Assembly: GCA_934532985.1 (NCBI GenBank)
Contig: CAKTAV010000008.1
Coordinates: 1 to 64,000, forward strand
Source: an uncultured Butyricicoccus sp.
GTDB lineage: Bacteria; Bacillota; Clostridia; Oscillospirales; Butyricicoccaceae
Reading direction: 5' to 3'
Length of the DNA: 64,000 bases
In this document: positions 53,549 to 62,152 of the stretch, piece after piece
Position numbering within the stretch: the stretch's first letter is position 1
How the letters are laid out: each line of letters begins with the position of its first letter
Translations under genes and position numbers: made by a program
The notes under the pieces: model-generated
Databases searched by the model: none
What the model was told of the DNA's origin: nothing
Seen by the model: only the letters and a program-made list of their open reading frames with translations

Positions 53549-54372
53549 ACGGTATCACCTCGATTTCGATCCACCCGACGTGTCATATAGATGGATACCA
53601 TGATAATAATCGCCATAATCAGCGACAGCGCACTGCCAAAGCTCCAGTTGCCCGCCGTCAGGAACTCGGTTTCGATAATATTACCGATCAGCATATACGA
53701 GCCGCCGCCCAGCAGCTTCGGAATAAAGAATGCAGACACCGCCGGCAGGAACACGAGCGTAATTCCCGAAATAATGCCCGGCAGACTGAGCGGAAGCGTG
53801 ACGTGCAGGAACGACTGCCGCGCATCCGCGCCCAGATCGCCCGCCGCCTCCAGATAGGACGGATCCATTTTGGACAGAGACGAGCTGATTTCCAGAATCA
53901 TAAACGGAATAAAGTTGTATACCATGCCGAGAACAACGGCAAAGTCCGTATACATAAACGAAATCGGGCCGATGCCGAACAGTCCGAGCACCGAATTGAG
54001 AATGCCGTTGTCCTGTAAAATGCCCACCCACGCATAGGTGCGCACGAGCATGTTAATCCATGTCGGCAGGGTGATGAGCAAAATCAAAATGCCCTGCCGC
54101 TTTTCGCTCTTGGAAATAGCATAGGCCGCCGGATACCCCAGCAGCAGACAGACAATGGTGGTGAGAACGGCGACTTTCAGCGACCGCACCAGCACCTGAA
54201 GGAACACCGCATCCTGAAAGAAGCGGGCAAAATTGGCGAGGGTGAACTGATGCTGGAAAAACGCCGTGCCCTCTACCGTAAAGGAATAGGCGACGATCAG
54301 CAGCATCGGGAGCACGACCAGCGCCGTGATAAACGCGACATAGGGATATGCCATCGCGCGGAACCGTTTCAT
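53545..54372 (-). CDS. potB: Polyamine ABC transporter permease PotB
   Basis: A 275-aa permease with six membrane segments and the EAA loop (AAGDLGADARQSFLHVTLPLSLPGIISGITLVFLPAVSAFFIP). TLPTWINMLVRTYAWVGIL is typical of PotB. It starts four bases after potA. Confidence 0.95.
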   Translation of the reverse strand: MKRFRAMAYPYVAFITALVVLPMLLIVAYSFTVEGTAFFQHQFTLANFARFFQDAVFLQVLVRSLKVAVLTTIVCLLLGYPAAYAISKSEKRQGILILLITLPTWINMLVRTYAWVGILQDNGILNSVLGLFGIGPISFMYTDFAVVLGMVYNFIPFMILEISSSLSKMDPSYLEAAGDLGADARQSFLHVTLPLSLPGIISGITLVFLPAVSAFFIPKLLGGGSYMLIGNIIETEFLTAGNWSFGSALSLIMAIIIMVSIYMTRRVDRNRGDTV

Positions 54373-54376
54373 ACTC

Positions 54377-55954
54377 TCACCCCTTCTTCATAATGTGCAG
54401 ATCCTCCGGACCGAAGGACAGGCCGACAACATCGCCCGGCTCCGTGCGGTCGGTGGTCGATACCTTATATTCATAGCCCTTTGTGGAGAATGTAACCTTA
54501 TATATACCCGGCTTGACGTTCATCGGATCAAAGTCATACTGCACATCGGTGATGCTGACGCGCACATCGACATCCTTGTCGTCATTGAGCACCCATGCGG
54601 ACGCATCCGCCCACGTAATCAGGTCATGGTTAATCGCCATGGATTCCTGAATTTCATCCGGCGACTTGAAGAAATTCATCGCATAAATTTCCTCGCCGTT
54701 TTCGCGGTTCTGGACGCGGTTGGCGTCGGCGACAATCATGTTGACGGTAATCGACGTGCCGGAGTGTGTCTCAAACGTAACCGGATAGGTGCCATTTTTC
54801 GGTTCAATGGCGTGCTTAATGGAGGAAATCGAGAGGAATTCGTCGGTTTCCGGATTCCATGCCTGCGCATCGGCGCGCGCGATAATGCGGGCATCGGTCA
54901 GCTGCATAACGTCGTCGATGTCCAGATAGAAATCGTTCGCGCTGATACATTCGCTGCCCTCGCGGACAACGGACGCTTTGTCGTCGCGCACGGTCATCTG
55001 CACCGTGATGGACGTACCGGCGCGGGTTTCCACCATCGTATCATAATGTACGCCCTTGAACAGCACCGACTTGACGCGTCCGCGCAGCTTGCCCTGCATC
55101 GGCGGAACAATATCCAGATCCTCCGGACGGATGACAACCTCCACCTCTTCATTCGGTTCGAAGCCGCCGTCCACGCAGTCAAACGTGCGATCCTCAAAGA
55201 CAACCTTATTATCACACGGCATGACGCCTTCTATAATGTTGCTTTCGCCGATGAAGTTGGCGACATAGCGGTTAATCGGCTCATTATAAATGTCGGTCGG
55301 CGTGCCGATCTGCTGAATCTCGCCTTCCTTCATGATAACGATCTTGTCCGACATGGTCAGCGCTTCTTCCTGATCGTGGGTGACAAAGATGAAGGTAATG
55401 CCGACTTCCTTCTGAATTTTTTTCAGCTCGCGCTGCATTTCCTTGCGCAGCTTGAGATCGAGTGCGCCGAGCGGCTCATCCAGCAGCAGAACCTCCGGTT
55501 CGTTGACCAGTGCGCGGGCGATGGCGACGCGCTGCTGCTGTCCGCCCGACATCTGATTGATGCGGCGATTGCGGAGATTTTCCAAGCCCACCAGCTGGAG
55601 CATACGGGTAACCTTCTGCTCGATAACGTCCTTCGGCTCTTTGCGCAGCTTGAGGCCAAAGGCGATGTTGTCATAGACATTCAGATGCGGGAACAGCGCG
55701 TATTTCTGGAATACCGTGTTGACCTCGCGCTTATACGGCGGCAGACCGCTGATGTCCTTGCCGTCAAACAGAACCTCTCCGCCGTCCGCCTCCAAAAAGC
55801 CGCCGATAATGCGAAGAATGGTCGTCTTGCCACAGCCCGACGGACCGAGCAGCGTCACAAATTCATTTTCATAAATGTCCAGTGAGATTCCCTTAAGAAC
55901 CGCCTGTCCGTCAAAGGATTTGGTGAGATTTTTCAGCTCAATCAGTTTTTTCAT
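54377..55954 (-). CDS. potA: Polyamine ABC transporter ATPase with extended C-terminus
   Basis: A 525-aa ATPase, about 150 residues longer than usual PotA. Walker A GPSGCGKTT, signature MSGGQQQRVAIARAL and Walker B LLLDEPLGALD lie in the first 180 residues. After about residue 280 comes a TOBE-like region with three related beta modules (YDTMVETRAGTSITVQM; YPVTFETHSGTSITVNM; YKVTFSTKGYEYKVST). The ATG at 55954 has GGAG eight bases upstream. Confidence 0.93.
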   Translation of the reverse strand: MKKLIELKNLTKSFDGQAVLKGISLDIYENEFVTLLGPSGCGKTTILRIIGGFLEADGGEVLFDGKDISGLPPYKREVNTVFQKYALFPHLNVYDNIAFGLKLRKEPKDVIEQKVTRMLQLVGLENLRNRRINQMSGGQQQRVAIARALVNEPEVLLLDEPLGALDLKLRKEMQRELKKIQKEVGITFIFVTHDQEEALTMSDKIVIMKEGEIQQIGTPTDIYNEPINRYVANFIGESNIIEGVMPCDNKVVFEDRTFDCVDGGFEPNEEVEVVIRPEDLDIVPPMQGKLRGRVKSVLFKGVHYDTMVETRAGTSITVQMTVRDDKASVVREGSECISANDFYLDIDDVMQLTDARIIARADAQAWNPETDEFLSISSIKHAIEPKNGTYPVTFETHSGTSITVNMIVADANRVQNRENGEEIYAMNFFKSPDEIQESMAINHDLITWADASAWVLNDDKDVDVRVSITDVQYDFDPMNVKPGIYKVTFSTKGYEYKVSTTDRTEPGDVVGLSFGPEDLHIMKKG

Positions 55955-55995
55955 TTCTTTCACTCCGTCTCGTTCAGGCGCATCGCCCGAAGTAC

Positions 55996-56550
55996 TCAAA
56001 ACAGCGGCGGGGTGGATACCCACAGCACACGCGCTGTTGTTTTGCGGTCATTGCGCAGAAAATGTGCGCTTGACCCATCGAGATAGAACGTTTCTCCCGT
56101 CCGCACGGTGATTTCCCGCTCCCCCATCACTAAGGTAACGCCGCCGGCGATGACATAACCAAATTCCTCACCGGCATGTGGGCCGGAGAGAAAGGATTCG
56201 CCGCCGCTGGGAAGCTCCAGCAAAATCGGTTCCATCTCATTTTTTTGTGTATTGGGTACAATCCATTGAATCGTACACCGTTCTCGTTCGTCCACAAAGA
56301 AATCTTCTTTGCGGAACACCAGCTTCTCTTCTCGTTCTTCCTGAAAAAAATCCGATAAGGAAGAGCCGAGCGCCTCCAGAATATCGGTCAATGTCGCGAT
56401 GGATGGACTGGTGAGGTCACGTTCCAGCTGCGACAGAAAGCCCTTGGTCAGCTCACAGCGGGAGGCAAGCTCCTCCAGCGTCAAGCCCTGTTGGCAGCGA
56501 AGCCGTTTGATTTTTGGTCCAATATCCATATGGCCGGACGTCCCCGGCAC
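55996..56550 (-). CDS. XRE-cupin transcriptional regulator, GTG start
   Basis: A 184-aa protein: helix-turn-helix (IKRLRCQQGLTLEELASRCELTKGFLSQLERDLTSPSIATL) and a cupin domain (SGPHAGEEFGYVIAGGVTLVMGEREITVRTGETFYLDGSSAHFLRN). PuuR-type regulators of this kind control polyamine genes. GTG at 56550 lies six bases after GGAGG; ATG 56529 is an internal alternative. It heads the pot operon 41 bases before potA, so it probably regulates polyamine uptake. Confidence 0.92.
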   Translation of the reverse strand: MPGTSGHMDIGPKIKRLRCQQGLTLEELASRCELTKGFLSQLERDLTSPSIATLTDILEALGSSLSDFFQEEREEKLVFRKEDFFVDERERCTIQWIVPNTQKNEMEPILLELPSGGESFLSGPHAGEEFGYVIAGGVTLVMGEREITVRTGETFYLDGSSAHFLRNDRKTTARVLWVSTPPLF

Positions 56551-57052
56551 AAACCGCCTCCATTTCAGTAATACTAAACTTTTTGGGTTGGTTTATCAAA
56601 CACTAGTCTATTATACACACTGTGCAGGAAACCACAAGAGTTTTTTGAAAAATTTTTCGAGTATTTTGCATTATTCCGTCCAACTCCGTCGTTTTCCTTG
56701 TTTCTATGCACAAAAAGTTCTATGTTGTTCCGGCTGTGGTTTGTTAAACTGTCCTTTTTTGTTTATGGTCAGTAAACAAGCGCTGTGTTTTTCTCTTTCT
56801 TCCCTCCTTGGCGGCGGCGCGCGGTATCCGACACGAATTATCTTTTATTTTTCACATCATTTTCCTGCATTTTGCAGAGCGCAATTTCTTTTCTGTATTT
56901 CCATATTTTTATACTTTTTGTTCGCTTTTTTAGCTTTTCTGTTTTATCCTTTTTCATACGCAATTGAGGAAAATTTCGTTCCCTTTCTTTGTCACTCGTT
57001 CGAGTTACTTTTCTGCACTTCGACATTTTTCTAAAAAAGTTTTCAAAAACCC
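56551..57052. other. T-rich non-coding gap
   Basis: About 500 bases, strongly T-rich on the plus strand with CTTTTT runs, between the divergent pot operon and the hydrolase gene. I see no gene. Confidence 0.4.
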
Positions 57053-57240
57053 TTGACTTTTCGCACAGATGTTGTATTATTATAAGCGTCATGACAAGGA
57101 ACGACGGTTCGTCTGGCCACGAAACACGTCCCCTTTGCGCAAAGCAATTGAGTTCCCCGTGAGTAATAACAACAAGCGGACACAAACAAACAACAAACGC
57201 AACAACAACATTTTTAGCAACAACAAGAGGTGAATTATTT
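57053..57240 (+). promoter_or_regulatory. Promoter and CAA-rich leader of the CHAP-domain gene
   Basis: TTGACT (57053-57058) and TATTAT (57075-57080) are 16 bases apart. The leader of about 150 bases ends in a long stretch made largely of CAA, ACA and AAC (57166-57229), which should be unstructured, followed by GAGGTG eight bases before the ATG. Confidence 0.65.
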
Positions 57241-59295
57241 ATGATTTCGTATGAATCTAGTAACAATGGTCATTGTCTCCGCCTTGGCGGCGAGACAACT
57301 CAGACCAACCCCGGAGCAGGTCTTCAGATCTGCTTCGGTACGTTCAAGCACAAGCACCCGTGCTCTGTTGCCCTGAACGGCAAAACCACAGTGTATACTG
57401 GCGTTATGAAGGCAACTTCCAACACTTCTACGTCCGATACCACTTCCTCGAACGAGGCGGAGACTCCGCCTGTGTTCTCCGGATTTCCAAAGGAATTTTC
57501 GGAAGCGCCGCTGACGATGGCTTCTCCTAATGCAGGAGCCTACTGGTTCAACGACGTGCTGGCAAACACTTCTACCCTGTCTCGTGTGGACTTTTGCATG
57601 AACGAAAAGCACACCAAGGCGAATCCTGTCAATGTCAGTGGTAATTACATTGCCATTGGCAAGTACGGTTCGACCGATATTGCGGAAATCTCCAAGGCAC
57701 TGGCTGCCAGTGACATTCGCGCTTACTGGAATGAAGCATCGAATGCTGTCCGTATTCTGGGTGCAACCACCAAAGAAGACGGTCAGCAGACCGTACAGGC
57801 TGTACAAATTCTTTTCGGCACTCTCTCTGTCTCCGGCAAGTTTAAGCAGTTCAATACATCTCTGTATCGTCTGAATGCCAGCATTAACAAGGCTTTTTCC
57901 GAGGCATTTTCCTCCATGCCGGCAGTTTTTGCCGCACCGAGTATGAAGTGCCGTGACTGGGCGGACAGTTCAAAGTTCTCACATCCGTATTGGTTCGGCG
58001 GTATCAGCGCAACCTCTTCCGAGATTTCTACGCTGAGTGTATATACAAACGCCGACTATGCTAAGACGGTATATGGACGTTATATTGCAATTGGTCTTTC
58101 CGACAATACCGTAACTGGTTGGGATGAAGTACCGATTTCCCTTACTCAAGGAGCAAATGGCGGCTATGCCCTTCGTTTTGGCAATGACGCTGGTGGTATG
58201 CAGTTGGCATTCGGCGACATCAATTTTAACGACCGCAAGATTCAGAAGGAACTGAATGGTGTGTCTTCCAGCATCTATACGGCGTTCAAGGAAGCTCCGG
58301 CTTATAAAGCCACTACGGATATGTATTTCCCGGCGGCGTTTTGCGAGTCGCCGAGCACGGTGATCATGACATCGAAGGCCTGCCGAACCAAGGTGAATAA
58401 CATCACTAAGTTCCTCAATCCATACTGGTTTGGTGACGCAGCGTCGGATGCAGTCAGCATCTTTAATACGGATCTGTACACGAACGACGCTTTCACCACC
58501 GATCAGGACGTGTACGCCAAGTATTTGGCTGCCGGCAAGTATACCGCAAAGTCCGATTGGGCGCGTCCGTTCATTCTTAAGGCGCTGTCCTATAAGGGAA
58601 CTTCCACATTTGGCAAAGATACCCCACAGAAGTATTTCCTTGACCGCTATGATGCAATTTTTAATCACAAGCGCAAGTCCGACAACGGCTGGTGCTCGGA
58701 GTTTGCTTCCGTCGTACTGCATGAATCCATGCAGGCTCCTATTAACGAGTATCCGTACAGCACTTATGTCAAGGGCTTCATCCAGCAGTTCTCGTATCCT
58801 GATCCGGAGCGACCGGCATACGATGATAAGAAGGTAAGCTCCAGCACGAGCAAGTTCTATCTGGGCACCTATGACCAGAAGGACAAAACAACCGCCTTCC
58901 ATGTCGGCAAGATTGATTCTTCGTACAACGAGAACACCTACTATAGTTACGGTGGCACCACCGATGCCGGAAATGATCTTCATTTCTCGTGCACCGAGCT
59001 TGGTATCAAAGATGTCACCCCTCAGATTGGCGACCTGATCTTCTTCGGTCATTCTAACACCTGTCACACCGCCATTGTTATCAATGTCAACGGCAGCCAC
59101 ATCTTTACCGTAGAGGGCAATGTCGATGAGAAGCAGCTTGACATCGGTACAAGCACCAAAAACACCGTCCTGCACGTTCGCAGAAAAATTTCCGCGGACA
59201 GCAGCAAGACCAATAAAGACCGCGTGGTCGGTATTGGCGATGTCTATGCGTGCCATGCAGCGCTGAAAGCGAAGCTGAACGCATCGAAGGGCTAA
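57241..59295 (+). CDS. Repeat protein with C-terminal CHAP-like cysteine hydrolase domain
   Basis: A 684-aa protein with no signal peptide or membrane segment. Residues 1-445 hold three degenerate units of about 140 residues, each with a (G)LQxxFG-type strand, a PYWFG or AYWFN segment, and a GxYIAIG or KYLAAG end; such repeats recall phage tail or lectin-like modules. The C-terminal 230 residues resemble a CHAP amidase/peptidase: Cys485 in NGWCSEFASVVLHE, His609 in CHTAIVINV and Glu625 in TVEGN. It is the only full-length copy in a tandem array. Substrate and export route are unknown. Confidence 0.75.
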   Translation: MISYESSNNGHCLRLGGETTQTNPGAGLQICFGTFKHKHPCSVALNGKTTVYTGVMKATSNTSTSDTTSSNEAETPPVFSGFPKEFSEAPLTMASPNAGAYWFNDVLANTSTLSRVDFCMNEKHTKANPVNVSGNYIAIGKYGSTDIAEISKALAASDIRAYWNEASNAVRILGATTKEDGQQTVQAVQILFGTLSVSGKFKQFNTSLYRLNASINKAFSEAFSSMPAVFAAPSMKCRDWADSSKFSHPYWFGGISATSSEISTLSVYTNADYAKTVYGRYIAIGLSDNTVTGWDEVPISLTQGANGGYALRFGNDAGGMQLAFGDINFNDRKIQKELNGVSSSIYTAFKEAPAYKATTDMYFPAAFCESPSTVIMTSKACRTKVNNITKFLNPYWFGDAASDAVSIFNTDLYTNDAFTTDQDVYAKYLAAGKYTAKSDWARPFILKALSYKGTSTFGKDTPQKYFLDRYDAIFNHKRKSDNGWCSEFASVVLHESMQAPINEYPYSTYVKGFIQQFSYPDPERPAYDDKKVSSSTSKFYLGTYDQKDKTTAFHVGKIDSSYNENTYYSYGGTTDAGNDLHFSCTELGIKDVTPQIGDLIFFGHSNTCHTAIVINVNGSHIFTVEGNVDEKQLDIGTSTKNTVLHVRRKISADSSKTNKDRVVGIGDVYACHAALKAKLNASKG

Positions 59296-59303
59296 TCCAC
59301 AGG

Positions 59304-59340
59304 AACAGCAAGAGGTTCGCCTCTTGCTGTTCTTTTTTTA
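59304..59340 (+). terminator. UUCG-loop terminator, array copy 1
   Basis: AACAGCAAGAGG (59304-59315), TTCG loop, CCTCTTGCTGTT (59320-59331), then T7. Nearly identical hairpins follow the truncated copies at 61220 and 63021. Confidence 0.9.
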
Positions 59341-59369
59341 TTGCATTCTCTCAGTCCAGATGGTATAGT
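59341..59369 (+). promoter_or_regulatory. Promoter of the first small secreted protein
   Basis: TTGCAT (59341-59346), 17-base spacer, TGG-TATAGT (-10 at 59364-59369, extended type). The same 60-base block is repeated at 61257 and 63057. Confidence 0.7.
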
Positions 59370-59397
59370 GTAGTTACTAATAAAAGGAGGTACCGTT

Positions 59398-60201
59398 ATG
59401 AAGTATGCGAAACATATTGTTTCTTTGTTTCTATTGTTATCCGTAACTGTTGGCTCGGTTTTTGCCTTCAACGCACCCGCGACACAAACTGTTTCTGTAG
59501 TTGATCCTCAGGCAAGCACCAAGAAAACAACAGTGCAAAATGCCAAGCCGAAAATCACTTTGACATACCCCTCTAACCTTGAGGCCGCTGGTATTTCCAT
59601 CAAGACGAATTTCCAAAAGCCTTCCAACTCTGCCGAAACCCCAGTATTATACCGATCCACAAATAACGGAAAGTTCAAGTCTCTCCCCAGCGGTTCCCGT
59701 CAAGTTTTCTATAGCTACTTTAATCTGAGCACTCATTCTGATGACGGTCCGTTAAAAATAGAAGATGACACATGCAAAAACGGCCGATTTTATCAGTATA
59801 AATTAGCGACTGTCATTACAAACCCTTCTACCGGAAAATCCTCTGTTGTCGCATATAGCAAAGTAAAATCACGTTATTACCTTGATCCTACGACTTGCTG
59901 GCTCCTAACCGCTAAACGATCGGCAAAAAAGAAAACCATAACAGTCTATTGGAAAAAGCAGTATAACTCTAAGGCCGACGGTTATCAAATCCGTTATAAC
60001 CACGAACTTGCAGGTGGTAAGGATAGCAAAAAGATAACCCGCACTATCAAAAACAAGCATACCACGAAATATGTATTGAAGAACTGCATCTCTAATCGGC
60101 GTTATTTCGTTCAAATCCGCAGTTATAAGAAATACAAGGGTACTACCTACTATACTAATTGGAGCGACGGTTGTGTCATCGCCCAAGCAACGCTAGATTA
60201 A
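59398..60201 (+). CDS. Small secreted beta-sandwich protein, array member 1
   Basis: A 267-aa protein with a signal peptide (MKYAKHIVSLFLLLSVTVGSVFAF) after AAAAGGAGG. The first half is a variable domain (TYPSNLEAAGISIKTNF...SLPSGSRQVFYSYF), the second a conserved Fn3-like sandwich (ITVYWKKQYNSKADGYQIRYN...YFVQIRSYKKYKGTTYYTNWSD). It has its own promoter and terminator and follows the CHAP-domain gene. An extracytoplasmic immunity or wall-binding partner is possible; this is inferred from arrangement. Confidence 0.75.
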   Translation: MKYAKHIVSLFLLLSVTVGSVFAFNAPATQTVSVVDPQASTKKTTVQNAKPKITLTYPSNLEAAGISIKTNFQKPSNSAETPVLYRSTNNGKFKSLPSGSRQVFYSYFNLSTHSDDGPLKIEDDTCKNGRFYQYKLATVITNPSTGKSSVVAYSKVKSRYYLDPTTCWLLTAKRSAKKKTITVYWKKQYNSKADGYQIRYNHELAGGKDSKKITRTIKNKHTTKYVLKNCISNRRYFVQIRSYKKYKGTTYYTNWSDGCVIAQATLD

Positions 60202-60207
60202 CATTAC

Positions 60208-60238
60208 CCCCAGAAAGTTTCGGCTTTCTGGGGTTTTT
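60208..60238 (+). terminator. Terminator after secreted protein 1
   Basis: CCCCAGAAAG (60208-60217), loop TTTCGG, CTTTCTGGGG (60224-60233), then TTTTT. Near-identical copies are at 62109-62134 and 63877-63902; each is directly followed by a truncated hydrolase copy. Confidence 0.9.
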
Positions 60239-60243
60239 ATCGT

Positions 60244-61200
60244 TTTGCGTTCTGCGAATCGCCGAGTACGATGATTGTTGCGGCGCAGCCTTGCAGAGAC
60301 ACCGACGACAAGACGTTCCTGCATCCGTATTGGTTCGGTGACGCGGTGTCGGATGCGGTCAGCATTTTCAATACTGACCTGTATACCAACGCTCAGTTCA
60401 AGACCGATCAAGACGTGTACGCCAAGTATCTGGCAGTTGGCAGATATTCTGCTAAGGCCGATTGGGCACGCGACTTTATTCTCAAGGCGCTGTCGTATAA
60501 GGGCGCGGAGACGGTGGATTCAAAGAAGATTAAGACATACTTCCTTGACCGCTACGATGCAATTTTCAATCATACGCGCACATCCGACGGCGGCTGGTGC
60601 TCGGAATTTGCTTCCGTCGTCCTGCATGAAGCTATGCAGGCTCCCATCAACGAGTATCCGTACAGCACTTACGTCAAGCGTTTCATCCAGCAGTTCTCGT
60701 ATCCTGACCCGAAACGACCGGCATACGATGATAAGAAGGTAAGCTCCAGCACGAGCAAGTTCTATCTGGGCACTTACGACCAGAAGGCAAAAACAACCGC
60801 CTTCCATGTCGGCAAGATTGATTCTTCGTACAACGAGAACACCTATTATAGTTACGGTGGCACCACCGATGCCGGAAATGATCTTCATTTCTCGTGCACC
60901 GAGCTTGGCATTAAGGATGTCACCCCGCAGATCGGCGACCTGATCTTCTTCGGTCATTCCAAGTCCTGCCGCACCGGCATTGTCATCAATGTCAACGGCA
61001 GCCACATCTTTACCGTAGAGGGCAACGTCTCCGAGAAGCAAATCGGAATTGGAACAGGCACAGATCACAGAGTTTACCATGGACGCAGAAAAATTTCTGC
61101 GGACAGCAGCGACACCAACAAAGACCGCGTGGTCGGTATTGGCGATGTCTATGCGTGCCATGCAGCGCTGAAAGCGAAGCTGAACGCATCAAAGGGCTAA
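60244..61200 (+). pseudogene. 5'-truncated CHAP-domain cassette 1 (silent)
   Basis: The frame matches residues about 365-684 of the full protein (from FCESPST onward) but lacks the first two repeats, a promoter, a ribosome binding site and a start; a terminator stands directly upstream. It nevertheless stays open to the normal stop. The 3' 500 bases are nearly identical to the full gene. The putative catalytic His is Arg here (CRTGIVINV, CGC for CAC). The KGAETVDSKKIK and GTGTDHRVYHGR blocks are shared with cassette 2, not with the full gene. Confidence 0.8.
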
Positions 61201-61219
61201 TGAATAGCTAATCTACAGG

Positions 61220-61256
61220 AACAGCAGGAGGTTCGCCTCTTGCTGTTCTTTTTTTA
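61220..61256 (+). terminator. UUCG-loop terminator, array copy 2
   Basis: AACAGCAGGAGG (61220-61231), TTCG, CCTCTTGCTGTT (61236-61247), T run. Confidence 0.9.
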
Positions 61257-61285
61257 TTGCATTCTCTCAGTCCAGATGGTATAGT
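61257..61285 (+). promoter_or_regulatory. Promoter of the second small secreted protein
   Basis: TTGCAT (61257-61262) and TATAGT (61280-61285) 17 bases apart; the block is identical to that at 59341. Confidence 0.7.
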
Positions 61286-61313
61286 GTAGTTACTAATAAA
61301 AGGAGGTACCGTT

Positions 61314-62099
61314 ATGAAGTATGCAAAACGCATTGTTTCTTTGTTTCTATTGTTAGCTGTAACTGCTAGCTCTGTTTTGGCTTTCGATACTCCTGCAACG
61401 CAGAGTATTTCTGTAAACGATTCTACTGCAACCATACAAAACCCTAATCCACAAATCACCCTCAAATACCCTGATAGTCGCGAAGATTCCGGCATCTATA
61501 TTTATACCAATTTCCAGAAATCATCCAACGCAAACGAAATGCCGTTGCTATATCGTTCTATAAACGGAGGCAAGTTCAAACCGCTCCCAGATAACTCTCG
61601 AAAAGTTTTTTACTTGTATTATGATTGGACAGCACATACCACAGATGGTCCTTTATATGTAGAAGACCTTTCATGCAAAAATGGTAATTTTTATCGTTAT
61701 AAACTTGCAACAATGGTTGCCGATCCTTCTACTGGCAAAAATTCTGCTGTAGCATATAGTAATGTGAAATCTCGTTATTATCTAGAACCAATGTGTTCAA
61801 TTGATCTGTTCATTAAAAACTCAGCAAATAAAAAGAGCATGACTATTTCGTGGAAAAAGCAGTGCAATCCCAAAGCGGATGGATACCAACTTCGTTACTA
61901 CTACTATACTTATGGCGAAGCTCATCCTAAGGTCAGCAAACGGATCACCCGCACCGTAAAGGGGGCGAAGACATCCAAGTATACCCTCAAGCATCGTTCT
62001 CCCAACAAGCAGTATTGGGTACAAATCCGCAGCTATAAGAAGTACAAAGGGACTACCTATTATAGCAACTGGAGTGATTATGAGGGTCGGTATCTATAA
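61314..62099 (+). CDS. Small secreted beta-sandwich protein, array member 2
   Basis: A 261-aa paralogue of the 59398 protein with the same signal peptide type (MKYAKRIVSLFLLLAVTASSVLAF). Its N-terminal domain differs moderately from member 1; its C-terminal 130 residues are almost identical to member 3 (SANKKSMTISWKKQCNPKAD, QYWVQIRSYKKYKGTTYYSN). It has its own promoter, AAAAGGAGG site and terminator. Confidence 0.75.
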   Translation: MKYAKRIVSLFLLLAVTASSVLAFDTPATQSISVNDSTATIQNPNPQITLKYPDSREDSGIYIYTNFQKSSNANEMPLLYRSINGGKFKPLPDNSRKVFYLYYDWTAHTTDGPLYVEDLSCKNGNFYRYKLATMVADPSTGKNSAVAYSNVKSRYYLEPMCSIDLFIKNSANKKSMTISWKKQCNPKADGYQLRYYYYTYGEAHPKVSKRITRTVKGAKTSKYTLKHRSPNKQYWVQIRSYKKYKGTTYYSNWSDYEGRYL

Positions 62100-62108
62100 G
62101 TAGTTGAA

Positions 62109-62140
62109 CCCCAGAAAGTTTCGGCTTTCTGGGGTTTTTT
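62109..62140 (+). terminator. Terminator after secreted protein 2
   Basis: CCCCAGAAAG (62109-62118), TTTCGG, CTTTCTGGGG (62125-62134), T6. Confidence 0.9.
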
Positions 62141-62152
62141 ATCGTTTTACGT

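Noticed and set aside
54395..55885. 496-aa plus-strand open frame
   Set aside because: Antisense shadow of potA.
57979..59256. 425-aa minus-strand open frame
   Set aside because: Antisense shadow of the CHAP-domain gene; similar shadows recur opposite each cassette.
62104..62152. Start of cassette 2 at TTG 62104
   Set aside because: This would read through the terminator hairpin and has no ribosome binding site.
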